Notes under the pieces: generated by a model
The model's input: the letters and a program-made list of their open reading frames with translations, nothing else
Told to the model about the DNA's origin: nothing
The model's database searches: none
Position numbers and translations under genes: made by a program
In this document: positions 1-8,914 of the stretch, one piece after another
How the letters are laid out: each line of letters starts with the position of its first letter
How positions within the stretch are numbered: the stretch's first letter is position 1
NCBI GenBank assembly: GCA_029776995.1
Contig: JAKOTZ010000109.1
Location: 1 to 32,759, forward strand
Source: Candidatus Hydrogenedentota bacterium
GTDB lineage: Bacteria > Hydrogenedentota > Hydrogenedentia > Hydrogenedentales > CAITNO01
Direction: 5' to 3'
Length of the DNA stretch: 32,759 nucleotides

Positions 1-538
1 CGCCATACGCATCGAGAATGACCGGGATATGATGCCTGTGCGATTCCCGGATTACCTCGGCATACAGGTCGTCCAGGGTAGGGCATGGCGTGGAACCGTT
101 CAAGGTGACCACCCCGGCACTGCGGATCGCGCGCAGGGTAATCTGGATGGCCCTGCGCGCCTCCGCAGGGGTGACGGTCGGACCGGGTTCAAACAGGGCA
201 GTCTGGCGGTGACGCGAAGTCTCCAGAACAGTCGTGATGGTACGGGTCCAGTCCGCCACGCGTACAGGCACACACGGCACCCTGTCTTCGTCTTCAAGCA
301 TACGGAGCACATGGTCGCCCGTCAGGCCCCCGACTACCACCACCGCGCGGGTTTCCCCGCCCAGCGCGCGAACCGCGCGGGATACGTTGCAGCCTTTTCC
401 TCCGGCGACACAGGACCACCCGGAACCGCGAATCTTATGGCCGGGACGCAGGGGAACATCGATGCGCAGGGTCTTGTCCACACAGGGATTGGGCGTCACG
501 GTAACGATAGGCCCAGGCTTATGGCTTCGGCCGGCCAT
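1..538 (-). CDS. PfkB-family sugar-phosphate kinase (1-phosphofructokinase/tagatose-6-phosphate kinase type), C-terminus beyond left edge
   Basis: Only the first 179 residues are present; the frame is open to the left edge. The start is the ATG at 538, 14 bp after the stop of the gene at 553, with GGAAG as a Shine-Dalgarno (SD) element. Residues 15-24 read TPNPCVDKTL, and 45-60 carry the first PfkB signature (AGGKGCNVSRA, then LGG), the typical start of the 1-phosphofructokinase/tagatose-6-phosphate kinase branch. FEPGP (117-121) and LNGSTPCP (147-154) also fit that branch. The family phosphorylates a sugar phosphate with ATP in the cytoplasm. The catalytic Asp (GAGD-type motif) would lie outside the window, so activity cannot be judged. 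It follows two secreted carbohydrate-related genes on the same strand, so a role in sugar catabolism is likely; the exact substrate is unknown. Confidence 0.85.
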   Translation of the reverse strand, partial: MAGRSHKPGPIVTVTPNPCVDKTLRIDVPLRPGHKIRGSGWSCVAGGKGCNVSRAVRALGGETRAVVVVGGLTGDHVLRMLEDEDRVPCVPVRVADWTRTITTVLETSRHRQTALFEPGPTVTPAEARRAIQITLRAIRSAGVVTLNGSTPCPTLDDLYAEVIRESHRHHIPVILDAYG

Positions 539-552
539 GGTCAGTCTTCCGC

Positions 553-2790
553 TCAGGATCCCTGGCCGGCGGAACGGGGCGTGAAACGGACTTCAAATCC
601 GTTGCCGTTTTCCGCGGGAAAAGCCAGCCATTTCCCGTCCGATTCAAACTTGATCCGGGAACCGCCCCGTTTCACCCCGTCCACGGCCCAGCCCTGCCCC
701 AGCCGGACGTAAAGGCGGCTGTTCGGATTTGCGCCGTTCAGGGTGCCGGTCAGGGTGGCAGACGCGGCATCCCAATTAAGCCGGCTGAGCCGGTCCATGC
801 CAAATAACGCGTCCGGCTGAATACCAACCACCTGGGGCTCGGCGGACTCCGTCAAAATGCGCCACGAGGTCAGCGCGCCGGCGGCCGGAATGTCCGGCTG
901 GGCGACGTCAATTTTTCCTTCGGCGTTTACCCTGCACAGCAAGGCTTCGCCCTGCCCAATTCCCAGGATGCTGGGCCAGTTCCAGGCATCTGCACCGCTG
1001 AACATCAGTACAGCTTTCCCGAATTCCGCTCCCGAGGGAGAAGTCAGCCGCGCCAGCCACCGTAAAGGCGATGACACGCCCAGCGTAAGTGGCTGGGCGT
1101 GTACGATCGGCGCATTCAGCGCCGCGGCAACCCGGGCGGCCTGCTGATCCGGCACGCGGTCTGTCCAGAGCAGTTCCACGGGGCCTTGCCACAACCTGAG
1201 GGCAATGGCGGTTTCATCGTCCAGCCCTTTGGCCAGGGCGGAATAATTAATCCGGAGCGCGGCTAATCTGATCCGGTAGGTTCCCGGAATGGCTGCCAGC
1301 GCCGACGATTCCAGCAGCGCGTCCCGCTGGGGCTTAATCTCCGCTCCGGATTCGGGATAAACAGGTATATTCCCAGCGGCTGACTGGACCGCCCCCATCG
1401 CCCGCCACCAGGCCTCTTCCCGGGAGATGCCGAAATGGGCCAGCGCGGCGTCCGGAATTTGAGATCGGAATACGACCACAAAACCGAATCCCTGGCGTAT
1501 CAGTTTACCCATACGCTCCGCGATAAAGGCTGCCCCCTCGGGATGGGCAGGATTCGCCCAGCGCCGGCCGTCGTCGGTGCTGACGGCCCAGGTATCATTG
1601 CCCCCGCGGATCAGCAGGGGGTCCACGATGATTCCAGGGATAACGCCGGTTCCCGACAGCTCTTTCGCGATCCGCGCGACATCTTTAGGATAGCCGGGAG
1701 CTCCGCCCTCCAGACTGCCCGGTACGCCTTCCCAGTTCCACGGCACCAGCGCATACCAGATGCCCGCACCGGCAGCTGCCGCGGCTGCGGCTTTCAGGGT
1801 ATTAAAACCTTCCGTATCAGGAACCGTGATCCACGCCCGCGGATCTTTCTCGCCGGATTTCGGCCAGTTCAGTGTGCTGAGAAACCAGCCGTAATCCGAC
1901 ACGGCCCGCAGCGGGAGTTTACCGATGGCGATAAACAGGTCGTCGGATTCCAGGGTTTCGCCCTGCGCGATCCGGGATACCGGGGCATAATCCGTTTCAA
2001 TGCTGCCCTGCCATGCTCCCCCCGCGGGCTGGATATCCATTTTGCCAAGCCCCCGGCCGGTGGGGATCAGGCCGAAAACAAATCCACACCCCCGGGATGG
2101 CGACGCAAACTCCATAAAGGTAGATGCGCCCTTAGGATCCGAACGGAGCGCCCCGCCGGGGGCGGCAAACGACCGGGCTGCCGTGACCGTGTCATCGCCC
2201 AGGCCGGAGATCGAACCCGCGTTAAACCTGGCCAGGGTAATCCGCCGGATGCCCTGGGGCTGTTCACGGTCGTTGCGGATGCCAACCCGCATCAGCCAGA
2301 AGGGAAAATTCTGAAAAGATGAAAGGCGGTGCCAGACTACCAGTCCTTCGGACGGAGCAAAGGTAGTGGTGTAATGGGTTCCTCCGCCCAGAACGGGATG
2401 CGTAAACGATTCACGCTCGCACCGGGAACCGGTTCTGCCCAGGGCGTCGTGAGCCAACACCCGTCCGTCTTCCAGTTCCACTGAAAATCCCACATCCCGG
2501 AAGAGGGTTTCCAGGTTCATGCGCTCGTCCGTCGGGCTTTCCACGATGATCCGCCACTCGGCATCCTCTTCGGAGTAATCCAGGCAGAGCCCGCCGGAGG
2601 AGAGGGTGTAATGGTTTCGCAGGGACCAGGGTTTCCGCTCAGGGATGGGTTCAGGCGCTTTTTTTGCGCGGGAAGATGATTTTTTTGAAGACGTTTTGGC
2701 GGGCTCCGCGGCGGTTGCTGAAACGATCGGCCAGCACATCGCTGCCGTAATCAACATGGCAAAAGACACAATAAAAAATCTGCGGAACAT
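553..2790 (-). CDS. Secreted GH36/melibiase-like protein, apparently without catalytic acids
   Basis: The start is set at the ATG at 2790: AAGGAG lies 8 nt upstream, and the product (745 aa) then begins with a classical Sec signal peptide (MFRRFF, hydrophobic core, ATAAEPA). The upstream in-frame extension to 2916 has no signal sequence and overlaps a promoter. After a basic linker (KKSSSRAKK) comes a beta-rich region of about 270 residues, then a TIM-barrel-like region (WYALVPWNWEG, GVIPGIIVDPLL) and a C-terminal beta domain. This order resembles GH36/raffinose-synthase-like proteins. The strand expected to carry the nucleophile (usually KxD) reads VVVFRSQ, and the later region expected to hold the acid/base reads LAALRINY; neither has the expected Asp. 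It may be a binding protein or an enzyme with displaced catalytic residues. The family call comes from fold pattern only. It lies between the GH26 and PfkB genes. Confidence 0.6.
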   Translation of the reverse strand: MFRRFFIVSFAMLITAAMCWPIVSATAAEPAKTSSKKSSSRAKKAPEPIPERKPWSLRNHYTLSSGGLCLDYSEEDAEWRIIVESPTDERMNLETLFRDVGFSVELEDGRVLAHDALGRTGSRCERESFTHPVLGGGTHYTTTFAPSEGLVVWHRLSSFQNFPFWLMRVGIRNDREQPQGIRRITLARFNAGSISGLGDDTVTAARSFAAPGGALRSDPKGASTFMEFASPSRGCGFVFGLIPTGRGLGKMDIQPAGGAWQGSIETDYAPVSRIAQGETLESDDLFIAIGKLPLRAVSDYGWFLSTLNWPKSGEKDPRAWITVPDTEGFNTLKAAAAAAAGAGIWYALVPWNWEGVPGSLEGGAPGYPKDVARIAKELSGTGVIPGIIVDPLLIRGGNDTWAVSTDDGRRWANPAHPEGAAFIAERMGKLIRQGFGFVVVFRSQIPDAALAHFGISREEAWWRAMGAVQSAAGNIPVYPESGAEIKPQRDALLESSALAAIPGTYRIRLAALRINYSALAKGLDDETAIALRLWQGPVELLWTDRVPDQQAARVAAALNAPIVHAQPLTLGVSSPLRWLARLTSPSGAEFGKAVLMFSGADAWNWPSILGIGQGEALLCRVNAEGKIDVAQPDIPAAGALTSWRILTESAEPQVVGIQPDALFGMDRLSRLNWDAASATLTGTLNGANPNSRLYVRLGQGWAVDGVKRGGSRIKFESDGKWLAFPAENGNGFEVRFTPRSAGQGS

Positions 2791-2847
2791 CTCATACTCC
2801 TTGGGGTTGATGCCCCCCGTAAATCCCCCTTGTAATTTTTTTGGCGC

Positions 2848-2853
2848 ATTATA
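2848..2853 (-). promoter_or_regulatory. Possible -10 element for the GH36-like gene
   Basis: A perfect TATAAT on the minus strand about 50 nt before the chosen start at 2790. The matching -35 position is poor (GTCATT at 17 nt), so the promoter may be weak or need an activator. It also argues against translation from the ATG-like starts further upstream. Confidence 0.4.
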
Positions 2854-2958
2854 ACGGATTTCGGGACCGGAATGACGCATGTACGGCCTGGTCCCCGCAT
2901 TCAGCAGCCAGTGCAAAGTCGTGACTTGACCCGCTTGTTTCCGACAAAGATTAGGAGT

Positions 2959-4056
2959 CTACGGAATGGAGGTGTCCCACTTCAGCCGTATGCGGTCGCC
3001 CATGATGATCATGAGGTCCCGGCAGAATTTTCTGAAGTCATCAACGAAGCGGTCGTTCTGCGCGGGTACCCAGTAGTGGTCTTTGTTGGCATTCCGCCAG
3101 ACCAGCAGCCACACGATCCGCCGGGCGACAGGATCTGTCCTGAGAGGTGCCAGCAGCCCTTCGGTAAAAGGCGCGTCATGATGGCAGACACTCAGCCCCT
3201 TCGGCGGCCCGGTTTCGGTCAGAGCCGGTACTTTTTGTCGGTGTTCAGCTGTCTCCACCAGCGTCCTTATCTGGGGAAGCACAAATTTCAGGGAATGCGC
3301 GTAGGCGTCCAGTCCTAAAATATCCGCGTAGTCATCACCGGGGTATCCCGTGAAATAGTCTTCCATTTTTCCAGATGTTTTGTTGGGAGACCATGCGTAG
3401 AGCAGGTTGTGCACCGATTTTTTCCTGCGCAGGTAGTCGACAGTGAACCTCCACAATGCCGAAAAATCCTCCGGGGTACAAAAGTGAGGAGTTCCCCACC
3501 AGAACCAGTTCCCGTTCTGCTCGTGCCAGGGACGAAATATGACTGGAATAGCCTTTCCCTCTGCATCCCGGAGCGAGAGGAAAAAATCCGCCACGGTGTC
3601 TAGTGAATGGCAGAACCACGCGTGGCGATCTCCGCCGGGCAGCAGCGCGCGCACCGCGGGGGTGGTATCGTAAAAATTGCCTCCGGTGACCGGATTGGGG
3701 CAGTGCCAGCTGAAGGTATTGATGCCGCCCCGCTGATGGGCCGCAATGGCATGTTCCCGAATTGTTTCCAGCTCCGGATCAGACAGGGCGCCAAGATCCC
3801 ATCCATAAACTGCGGGATAGAGGCCGGTTACCTTTTTTACATCCGAATCTGCAGTGCCCTGGGCTGTCCATCCGACACCGTAGAGGGTGGTATTCTGATG
3901 CCCAAAGAGGACGTGCTCCCGCCTCACGGTGTCCAGAAATGTCAGTAAAGAACGGGTTTCCGGAAAAGCCTCCCGGTCAATAGGTTCCGGCCGCGCGAAG
4001 GCAGCCACGCACTCCAAAATGATCCACGCGGTAAAAACGGCTGCCCTCATCCGCAC
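2959..4056 (-). CDS. GH26 family beta-mannanase-like glycoside hydrolase
   Basis: This 365-residue protein is a single GH26 catalytic domain behind an N-terminal hydrophobic export signal (AAVFTAWIILECVAAFA). Diagnostic motifs are LFGHQN (50-55), RPWHEQNGNWFWWG (175-188; acid/base E179), AWSPN (221-225) and LTETG (279-283; nucleophile E281). These are the two catalytic glutamates of the family, so it should be active. GH26 enzymes mostly cut beta-1,4-mannans, some beta-1,3- or mixed-linkage glycans; substrate is not settled here. The start is GTG at 4056, with AAAGGG 8 nt upstream; the ATG two codons later (4050) is an alternative with poorer spacing. No carbohydrate-binding module or dockerin is present, and the length matches a lone catalytic domain. 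It is followed on the same strand by the GH36-like protein and the PfkB kinase. Confidence 0.9.
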   Translation of the reverse strand: MRMRAAVFTAWIILECVAAFARPEPIDREAFPETRSLLTFLDTVRREHVLFGHQNTTLYGVGWTAQGTADSDVKKVTGLYPAVYGWDLGALSDPELETIREHAIAAHQRGGINTFSWHCPNPVTGGNFYDTTPAVRALLPGGDRHAWFCHSLDTVADFFLSLRDAEGKAIPVIFRPWHEQNGNWFWWGTPHFCTPEDFSALWRFTVDYLRRKKSVHNLLYAWSPNKTSGKMEDYFTGYPGDDYADILGLDAYAHSLKFVLPQIRTLVETAEHRQKVPALTETGPPKGLSVCHHDAPFTEGLLAPLRTDPVARRIVWLLVWRNANKDHYWVPAQNDRFVDDFRKFCRDLMIIMGDRIRLKWDTSIP

Positions 4057-4132
4057 GCAACAGACCCTTTATTTGCTTCAGACAAAAGACTCAGCCTGAC
4101 CCCGGACAGTTTCGCAGACAGGAGAATGGCAA

Positions 4133-4492
4133 TCAGGTTTGCAGGTGGCCCCGGAAGACAAAATAGACGGCAGCAATCATGCAGAGAGCCGCCCATAGAT
4201 AGTCCAGTTTGAACGGCTGGCGGAAATAAAACACCATGAAAGGAATGAACACGGACAGCGTAATGACTTCCTGTAGGATTTTCAGTTGCCCAACGTTATA
4301 TGCCGTGAAGCCAATCCGGTTTGCCGGCACTTGGATCAGGTATTCAAACAACGCGATCCCCCAGCTTACTACGGCGGCAATGATCCACGGCTTGTTATTC
4401 AGCTCTTTCAGATGGGCGTACCACGCGAACGTCATAAAAACGTTTGACAGGGTTAACAGAACAACTGCCTGGACAATAACCGGGATGTTCAT
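4133..4492 (-). CDS. DMT-superfamily membrane protein of the DUF486 (COG3169) type
   Basis: A 119-residue, four-helix integral membrane protein with the pattern of DUF486: an N-terminal helix, then FAWYAHLK (about 23-30), FEYLIQVPANRIG (about 49-61), LKILQEVITL (about 70-79), and a last helix ending VYFVFRG. The family resembles small multidrug-resistance/DMT transporters in size and topology, but its substrate is unknown. The SD element before the ATG at 4492 is weak (TAGGT, too close). It is separated by 76 bp from the GH26 gene and is divergent from the EF-G-like gene across a 273-bp gap. Nothing nearby suggests a substrate. Confidence 0.85.
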   Translation of the reverse strand: MNIPVIVQAVVLLTLSNVFMTFAWYAHLKELNNKPWIIAAVVSWGIALFEYLIQVPANRIGFTAYNVGQLKILQEVITLSVFIPFMVFYFRQPFKLDYLWAALCMIAAVYFVFRGHLQT

Positions 4493-4631
4493 ACCTAGAT
4501 ACCATTACAAGGAAAATGGAAAGGATGCATGAATGAGAGAGAATGACCTACTGAACCATAAATCCCAAAAGAGATGATAATATTTTAAAGTAGTCATTAA
4601 GCGTGAAGCAAAACCTCGCACCAATTAATGC

Positions 4632-4661
4632 TTGCGGAGAAGGGCCGGATATCGATATACT
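4632..4661 (+). promoter_or_regulatory. Sigma-70-like promoter of the EF-G-like gene
   Basis: TTGCGG (4632-4637), an 18-bp spacer, then TATACT (4656-4661), about 105 bp before the start codon. The same hexamers with the same spacer occur upstream of hisF. The rest of the 4493-4765 gap is AT-richer, and no convincing promoter for the minus-strand DUF486 gene was seen. Confidence 0.55.
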
Positions 4662-4765
4662 ATATTCCCCTGTGGATAATCCGCGCGGATCCGCTTTTCC
4701 GGTATGGGGGAGCGTTTGCCATATCCGGCGGGTAAAAAACAGCAACGATTCGCGGAGGTTTTTTC

Positions 4766-6805
4766 ATGGCCAGTTTCAATCCGGACAAGGTACGCAACGT
4801 TGGTCTCGCCGGACATGGCGGCGTGGGCAAAACCATGCTGGTGGAACGGATTCTGAATAATCTGGGCATTACCAGCCGCCTGGGCAGCGTAGAAGACGGA
4901 AACACCGTCTGCGACTATCTGGAGGAAGAGGTCGACCGAAAATGTTCGATCGCCATGAAACTGGTCCACTTCGAATGGAAGGGCAGCCGCATCCACATGG
5001 TGGACCACCCGGGATACGTGGATTTCCTGGGTGAACTTGCCTCTTCCTCCCCGCTTTTGGACGGTCTGATCATAGTAGTGGATGCGGCCACGGGGGTACA
5101 GGTCGGCACGGACAACGCCATGAAGTACGCCGAGCGGTACGCGGTGCCCCGGGCGTTTTTCGTGAACAAGATGGACCGCGAGCACACTAACTTCGCGGAA
5201 GTAGTGAAAGGAATCCAGGAAAGTTACGGCAAGCATTGCGTACCCGTGATCGCGCCCGTAGGCAGCGGCGCGGGACTTAAAGGCGTAGTAAACCTGGCCA
5301 AGGGCGATGTTTCCGCGGTGGATAACGGGGACTCCCTGAAAGAAGCCCTGGTTGAGGCTGTCGCGGAAACGGATGAAGAACTGACGATGAAATACCTTGA
5401 AACCCTGGAGCTGTCCGAAGAGGAACTGATCCAGGGGCTGCAGGTTGGCATCACGACGGGAAAAATCGTGCCGATCATCGCCGGCAGCGTCTCCATGAAC
5501 ATCGGAATCACCGAACTGCTGGATCTGGTCGCGGAGTCTTTTCCCACACCGCTCAGCCGGAAGGTTATCGCCCGAAATTCCGCCGGTGAAGAGGTGGAAG
5601 TCAAAGTGGGCGTGGATGAACCGTTCTTTGCCCAGGTATTCCGTCAGGTAGTCGACCCCTACGTTGGGCATCTGACGCTGTTCCGCGTGCTGAGCGGCAC
5701 CCTGAAAACCGATTCCGAATTTTATAACGTCACAACCAATACCAAGGAACGTACGGGAAAAATCTTCCTGTTGCGGGGTAAAGAACAAATTCCCGTGGAT
5801 GAGGTGGTTCCCGGCGACCTGGCGGCCATGACCAAGCTGAAAAACACCCATTTTGGCGATACGCTTTCCGTGCCGGGATGCGATGTGGTCATGCCTTCGA
5901 TTGAGCTGCCTCCCGCCATGGTGAAGCTGGCCATCGTGCCGAAATCCCGGGCTGACGAGGACAAAATCGGGGAAGCTTTGAATCGCCTGGCGGAAGAGGA
6001 TCCCACGTTCTCCCACTACCGCGACACGGACACGAATGAGCATGTCATCCGCGGTATGGGCGATCTGCAGCTGGACATCCTGCTTAAACGCATGCAGCGG
6101 AAATATAAAGTCGAGGCCGAAACCCGCCTGCCCAAAGTGGCCTATCGTGAAACGATCCGGGCACAGGTGGAAGTACAGGGTAAACATAAGAAACAGACCG
6201 GCGGACACGGCCAGTACGGCGACGTGCACCTGCGGCTTAAACCCAACGAGCGGGGTGCCGGATATCAGTTCATCGACAGCATCGTCGGCGGCGTAGTGCC
6301 GCGGCAGTATATCCCACACGTGGACAAGGGGTGCCAGGAAACGCTGGCCCAGGGGGTCATCAGCGGCCATCCGGTGGTAGACATTATTGTGGAACTGTTC
6401 TACGGTTCATACCACGCGGTGGACTCCTCTGAACTGGCGTTCAAGCTGGCCGCGCGCAAGGCCATTATCAAGGGGGTAAAAGAGGCGCGGCCCTGCCTGC
6501 TGGAGCCCATCATGGAAATATCCGTAACCGTGCCGGCGGAGTTCATGGGAGATATCAGCGGCGATCTGAACAGCCGCCGGGGGAGATTGCTGGGCATGGA
6601 CGCCATCGGCGGCGGACGCCAGGTCATCCGCGCGCTGGTGCCTGAGGCCGAGATCCTGCGCTATTCCACGGACCTGCGCAGCATGACCCAGGGACGTGGC
6701 AGCTACGAACTGAAATTCAGCCACTACGAAGAAGTGCCCGAACACATCGCGAAAGAAATCATCGCCGCGTACGAAAAGACGAGGAGCGGCGAAGAGGAAG
6801 ACTGA
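4766..6805 (+). CDS. EF-G-like translational GTPase (EF-G-II/TM_1651-type paralogue)
   Basis: A 679-residue protein with the complete five-domain EF-G layout. GTPase motifs: P-loop GHGGVGKT (about 16-23), DHPGYVDF (G3), NKMD (G4). The switch I region reads GNTVCDYLEEEVDRKCSI instead of the usual D-x-M-x-x-E-x-x-R-G-I-T-I of elongating EF-G; that pattern belongs to the EF-G-like branch. Domain IV has KKQTGGHGQYGDV, and the C-terminus has the domain V pattern (MGDISGDLNSRRG). GGAGG at 4754-4758, 7 nt before the ATG, is a strong ribosome-binding site. There are no rpsL, rpsG or tuf genes beside it, so it is not the str-operon copy. Paralogues of this type have been linked to ribosome recycling, stress or unknown roles; the cell should have another, canonical EF-G. 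Confidence 0.9.
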   Translation: MASFNPDKVRNVGLAGHGGVGKTMLVERILNNLGITSRLGSVEDGNTVCDYLEEEVDRKCSIAMKLVHFEWKGSRIHMVDHPGYVDFLGELASSSPLLDGLIIVVDAATGVQVGTDNAMKYAERYAVPRAFFVNKMDREHTNFAEVVKGIQESYGKHCVPVIAPVGSGAGLKGVVNLAKGDVSAVDNGDSLKEALVEAVAETDEELTMKYLETLELSEEELIQGLQVGITTGKIVPIIAGSVSMNIGITELLDLVAESFPTPLSRKVIARNSAGEEVEVKVGVDEPFFAQVFRQVVDPYVGHLTLFRVLSGTLKTDSEFYNVTTNTKERTGKIFLLRGKEQIPVDEVVPGDLAAMTKLKNTHFGDTLSVPGCDVVMPSIELPPAMVKLAIVPKSRADEDKIGEALNRLAEEDPTFSHYRDTDTNEHVIRGMGDLQLDILLKRMQRKYKVEAETRLPKVAYRETIRAQVEVQGKHKKQTGGHGQYGDVHLRLKPNERGAGYQFIDSIVGGVVPRQYIPHVDKGCQETLAQGVISGHPVVDIIVELFYGSYHAVDSSELAFKLAARKAIIKGVKEARPCLLEPIMEISVTVPAEFMGDISGDLNSRRGRLLGMDAIGGGRQVIRALVPEAEILRYSTDLRSMTQGRGSYELKFSHYEEVPEHIAKEIIAAYEKTRSGEEED

Positions 6806-6838
6806 GCAAACGATTTTATCGGTTAGTGCACACAAAGT

Positions 6839-6869
6839 GCGCGACGCGGCCAGTCCGCCGCGCGCTTTT
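6839..6869 (+). terminator. Intrinsic terminator between the converging EF-G-like and GGDEF genes
   Basis: The stem is GCGCG/CGCGC (6839-6843 with 6861-6865), a 2x2 internal loop, then GCGG/CCGC (6846-6849 with 6855-6858) around a 5-nt loop, followed by TTTT. It lies 34 bp after the EF-G-like stop and before the end of the opposing gene. Confidence 0.7.
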
Positions 6870-6891
6870 CATTATCCTTCATAACACGCCG

Positions 6892-8844
6892 TCAACGGAC
6901 CACAACCTGATCCCGCCCATTTTTCTTGGCTTCGTACAGCGCCTCATCCGCCGCCATGAACAACATCCGGGTGTCTTTGTGCTCAAACGTCAACTGGGCA
7001 ATGCCAATGGACAGGGTCACCTTAAAGGTGGCTCCATTTTCCGCCGTGAACGTCATCTCTTTGATCCGGGAGCGGATACGTTCCACGCAGGTTGCCGCGC
7101 TGATGGACGGCGTATGGGGAAATCCTATGCACAGTTCGTCTCCCCCGTACCGTCCCGCGAAATCGTCCAGGCGGATGTCTTCCCGAATTACCCGGGCAAT
7201 GGCGGTCAGCACGGCATCCCCTCCCTGATGCCCATAGGTATCGTTGATCTGTTTGAAATAATCGATATCAATCATTGCCAGGGACAGGGCATGGCCGTAG
7301 CGGTGGGAAGAATGCACCTCCACGCTCAGACGTTCCTCGAATCTGCGGCGGTTGAGCAGCTGGGTCAATCCATCGTGCGTCGCCGCGTGGCGCAACAGCT
7401 CCTCGTTCCGTTTGTGTTCGGTAATATCGCGCACGATTCCGGCAAAAACCGGGGGCCGGCCGGGACGTTTCACTTCGCTGACCGCCAGGGTCATCGGGAA
7501 TACCGTTCCGTCCTTGCGACGTCCCAGCACTTCCCGGGTGCTGCCGAGAATTTGCGCCTCTCCGGTTTCCAGGTATCGCTGGATATACTGGTCATGCTGG
7601 CGGTTATGCGGTTCCGGCATCAGAATGCCAACGGACTGTCCTATCGCTTCCTCCGGGGCGTAACCGAAAATAACCGCCGCGGAACCGTTATATTCAATTA
7701 TTTTCCCTTTTTCATCGATCAGGATGATCCCATCCGCAGCCGTACGGAGAACGCCGGCAAACAAGGCTTCCTTTTCGCTGATCTTCAGCTCCTGAAGATA
7801 CAACTTTTCCATCATACGGTTGAATGCAGTCGTTAATTGGCCGATTTCATCATAGTGCTGGGGTTCCGGAGCGCGCATCGTGAAGTCTCCCGCGGCTTCA
7901 ATGCGCTGAATCGCGCCACCCAGGCGCTCCAGCTGGTTGATAATCCGCCGGCGCATGAAATAGGCGATCATGACCAGTACCAGCAGCGCGCTGGATCCGC
8001 TTACAGCCAGAAAACGCAGATAAAAGGAAATTCCCTGGCGGTACACGTCGCGCGGCAGGGTGAGGCGTATTACCAGATCGTTACGTTGTTCCATGTCCTC
8101 GAGGAGTGTTTCCCCGCAAACCTCTGAAAACGAAAGCGGCGTTACGCGGGGCCACGTTTCCGAACGCCCTGCCCCGCCGCCAGGAGTACCGGAAACCAAC
8201 CCTTCCCGCCTGTAAACAGAGAAAGGCAGTCCGGTTATCTCCCGAAGATGCTCTACCAAAGCGTCATCCAGCCACGCGCCAAACAGGAGCGCCCCCCTGG
8301 ATGGCCCTTCATAATCCGTCGTAACGATTGGGCGGGCAGATGCCAGCAGGACACGGTCCGGAAACAAGTAAATCCCGCTGATCTGGTCCCGTTCATCCTT
8401 AAAGTGATGAAAAGGTCCTCCCGGTTGAACCAGGGCCAGTACCTCCTGGGGAACTTCCATATCCTGTTCGGACTGCAGATCATAATTTCTGGCGAATTTA
8501 ACTGAACCTGCGGCATCAACAATCAGAAACAGATTAACCTTGATTCCTGCAAAAAGGTCTGCCGGAATATTGGTTTCTATATACTCGGGATAATTTCCCT
8601 CCACAAACCGAACGGTGTCATCCCAGGGCGCCCAGTCGGCTGTAAGGGATTCCAGTCGGGTAATTTCCCGATGCACCGCGGCGCAAACCTGCTCCAGATG
8701 CAACAGCATCCGGTCCTCTTCCAGGGCGCTGAAGCGCCGGTGCACCTCTATGCCCAGCAGCATGGTCATGACCAGGAACACCAGAACAATAGCGCAAACC
8801 AGGGTCATCAACTGGGTCCGGAGGGATACATTCAACCACTTCAT
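6892..8844 (-). CDS. Membrane sensor diguanylate cyclase: CHASE4-HAMP-PAS-GGDEF
   Basis: A 650-residue protein. Helix one (about 10-31) and helix two (about 273-293, before MRRRIINQLERLG) flank a periplasmic CHASE4-type sensor region (ADWAPWDDTVRFVEG, IPADLFAGIKVNLFLIVDA). A HAMP linker, a PAS domain (AADGIILIDEKGKIIEYN to FAGIVRDITEHKR) and a C-terminal GGDEF domain follow. The active-site loop reads RYGGDEL (567-571 GGDEL rather than GGDEF), a mild variant. RLDD at 558-561, five residues before it, is an intact RxxD inhibitory site, so product inhibition by c-di-GMP is expected. It probably makes c-di-GMP in response to a periplasmic signal. The start ATG has AAGGGG 8 nt upstream, and a good promoter lies in front. 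No EAL domain is present. Confidence 0.93.
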   Translation of the reverse strand: MKWLNVSLRTQLMTLVCAIVLVFLVMTMLLGIEVHRRFSALEEDRMLLHLEQVCAAVHREITRLESLTADWAPWDDTVRFVEGNYPEYIETNIPADLFAGIKVNLFLIVDAAGSVKFARNYDLQSEQDMEVPQEVLALVQPGGPFHHFKDERDQISGIYLFPDRVLLASARPIVTTDYEGPSRGALLFGAWLDDALVEHLREITGLPFSVYRREGLVSGTPGGGAGRSETWPRVTPLSFSEVCGETLLEDMEQRNDLVIRLTLPRDVYRQGISFYLRFLAVSGSSALLVLVMIAYFMRRRIINQLERLGGAIQRIEAAGDFTMRAPEPQHYDEIGQLTTAFNRMMEKLYLQELKISEKEALFAGVLRTAADGIILIDEKGKIIEYNGSAAVIFGYAPEEAIGQSVGILMPEPHNRQHDQYIQRYLETGEAQILGSTREVLGRRKDGTVFPMTLAVSEVKRPGRPPVFAGIVRDITEHKRNEELLRHAATHDGLTQLLNRRRFEERLSVEVHSSHRYGHALSLAMIDIDYFKQINDTYGHQGGDAVLTAIARVIREDIRLDDFAGRYGGDELCIGFPHTPSISAATCVERIRSRIKEMTFTAENGATFKVTLSIGIAQLTFEHKDTRMLFMAADEALYEAKKNGRDQVVVR

Positions 8845-8885
8845 GCCTGGCCCCTTAAATTTTTGAAAAATATGCGCCTGCCGGT

Positions 8886-8914
8886 ATGGTACCCCACCGT
8901 CTTGTTGATTTCAA
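8886..8914 (-). promoter_or_regulatory. Sigma-70-like promoter of the GGDEF sensor gene
   Basis: On the minus strand: TTGAAA (8909-8914), 17-bp spacer, TACCAT (8886-8891), about 42 bp before the start codon. It sits in the 104-bp gap after rex, so the sensor is probably transcribed separately. Confidence 0.6.

Noticed and set aside
2791-2916. The N-terminal extension of the GH36-like protein
   Set aside because: It would bury the signal peptide, has no SD element and spans the TATAAT box.
4625-6370. A 581-codon open frame antisense to the EF-G-like gene
   Set aside because: It mirrors codon bias of the gene on the other strand, has no recognisable domain or signal, and the EF-G-like protein is complete and full length.
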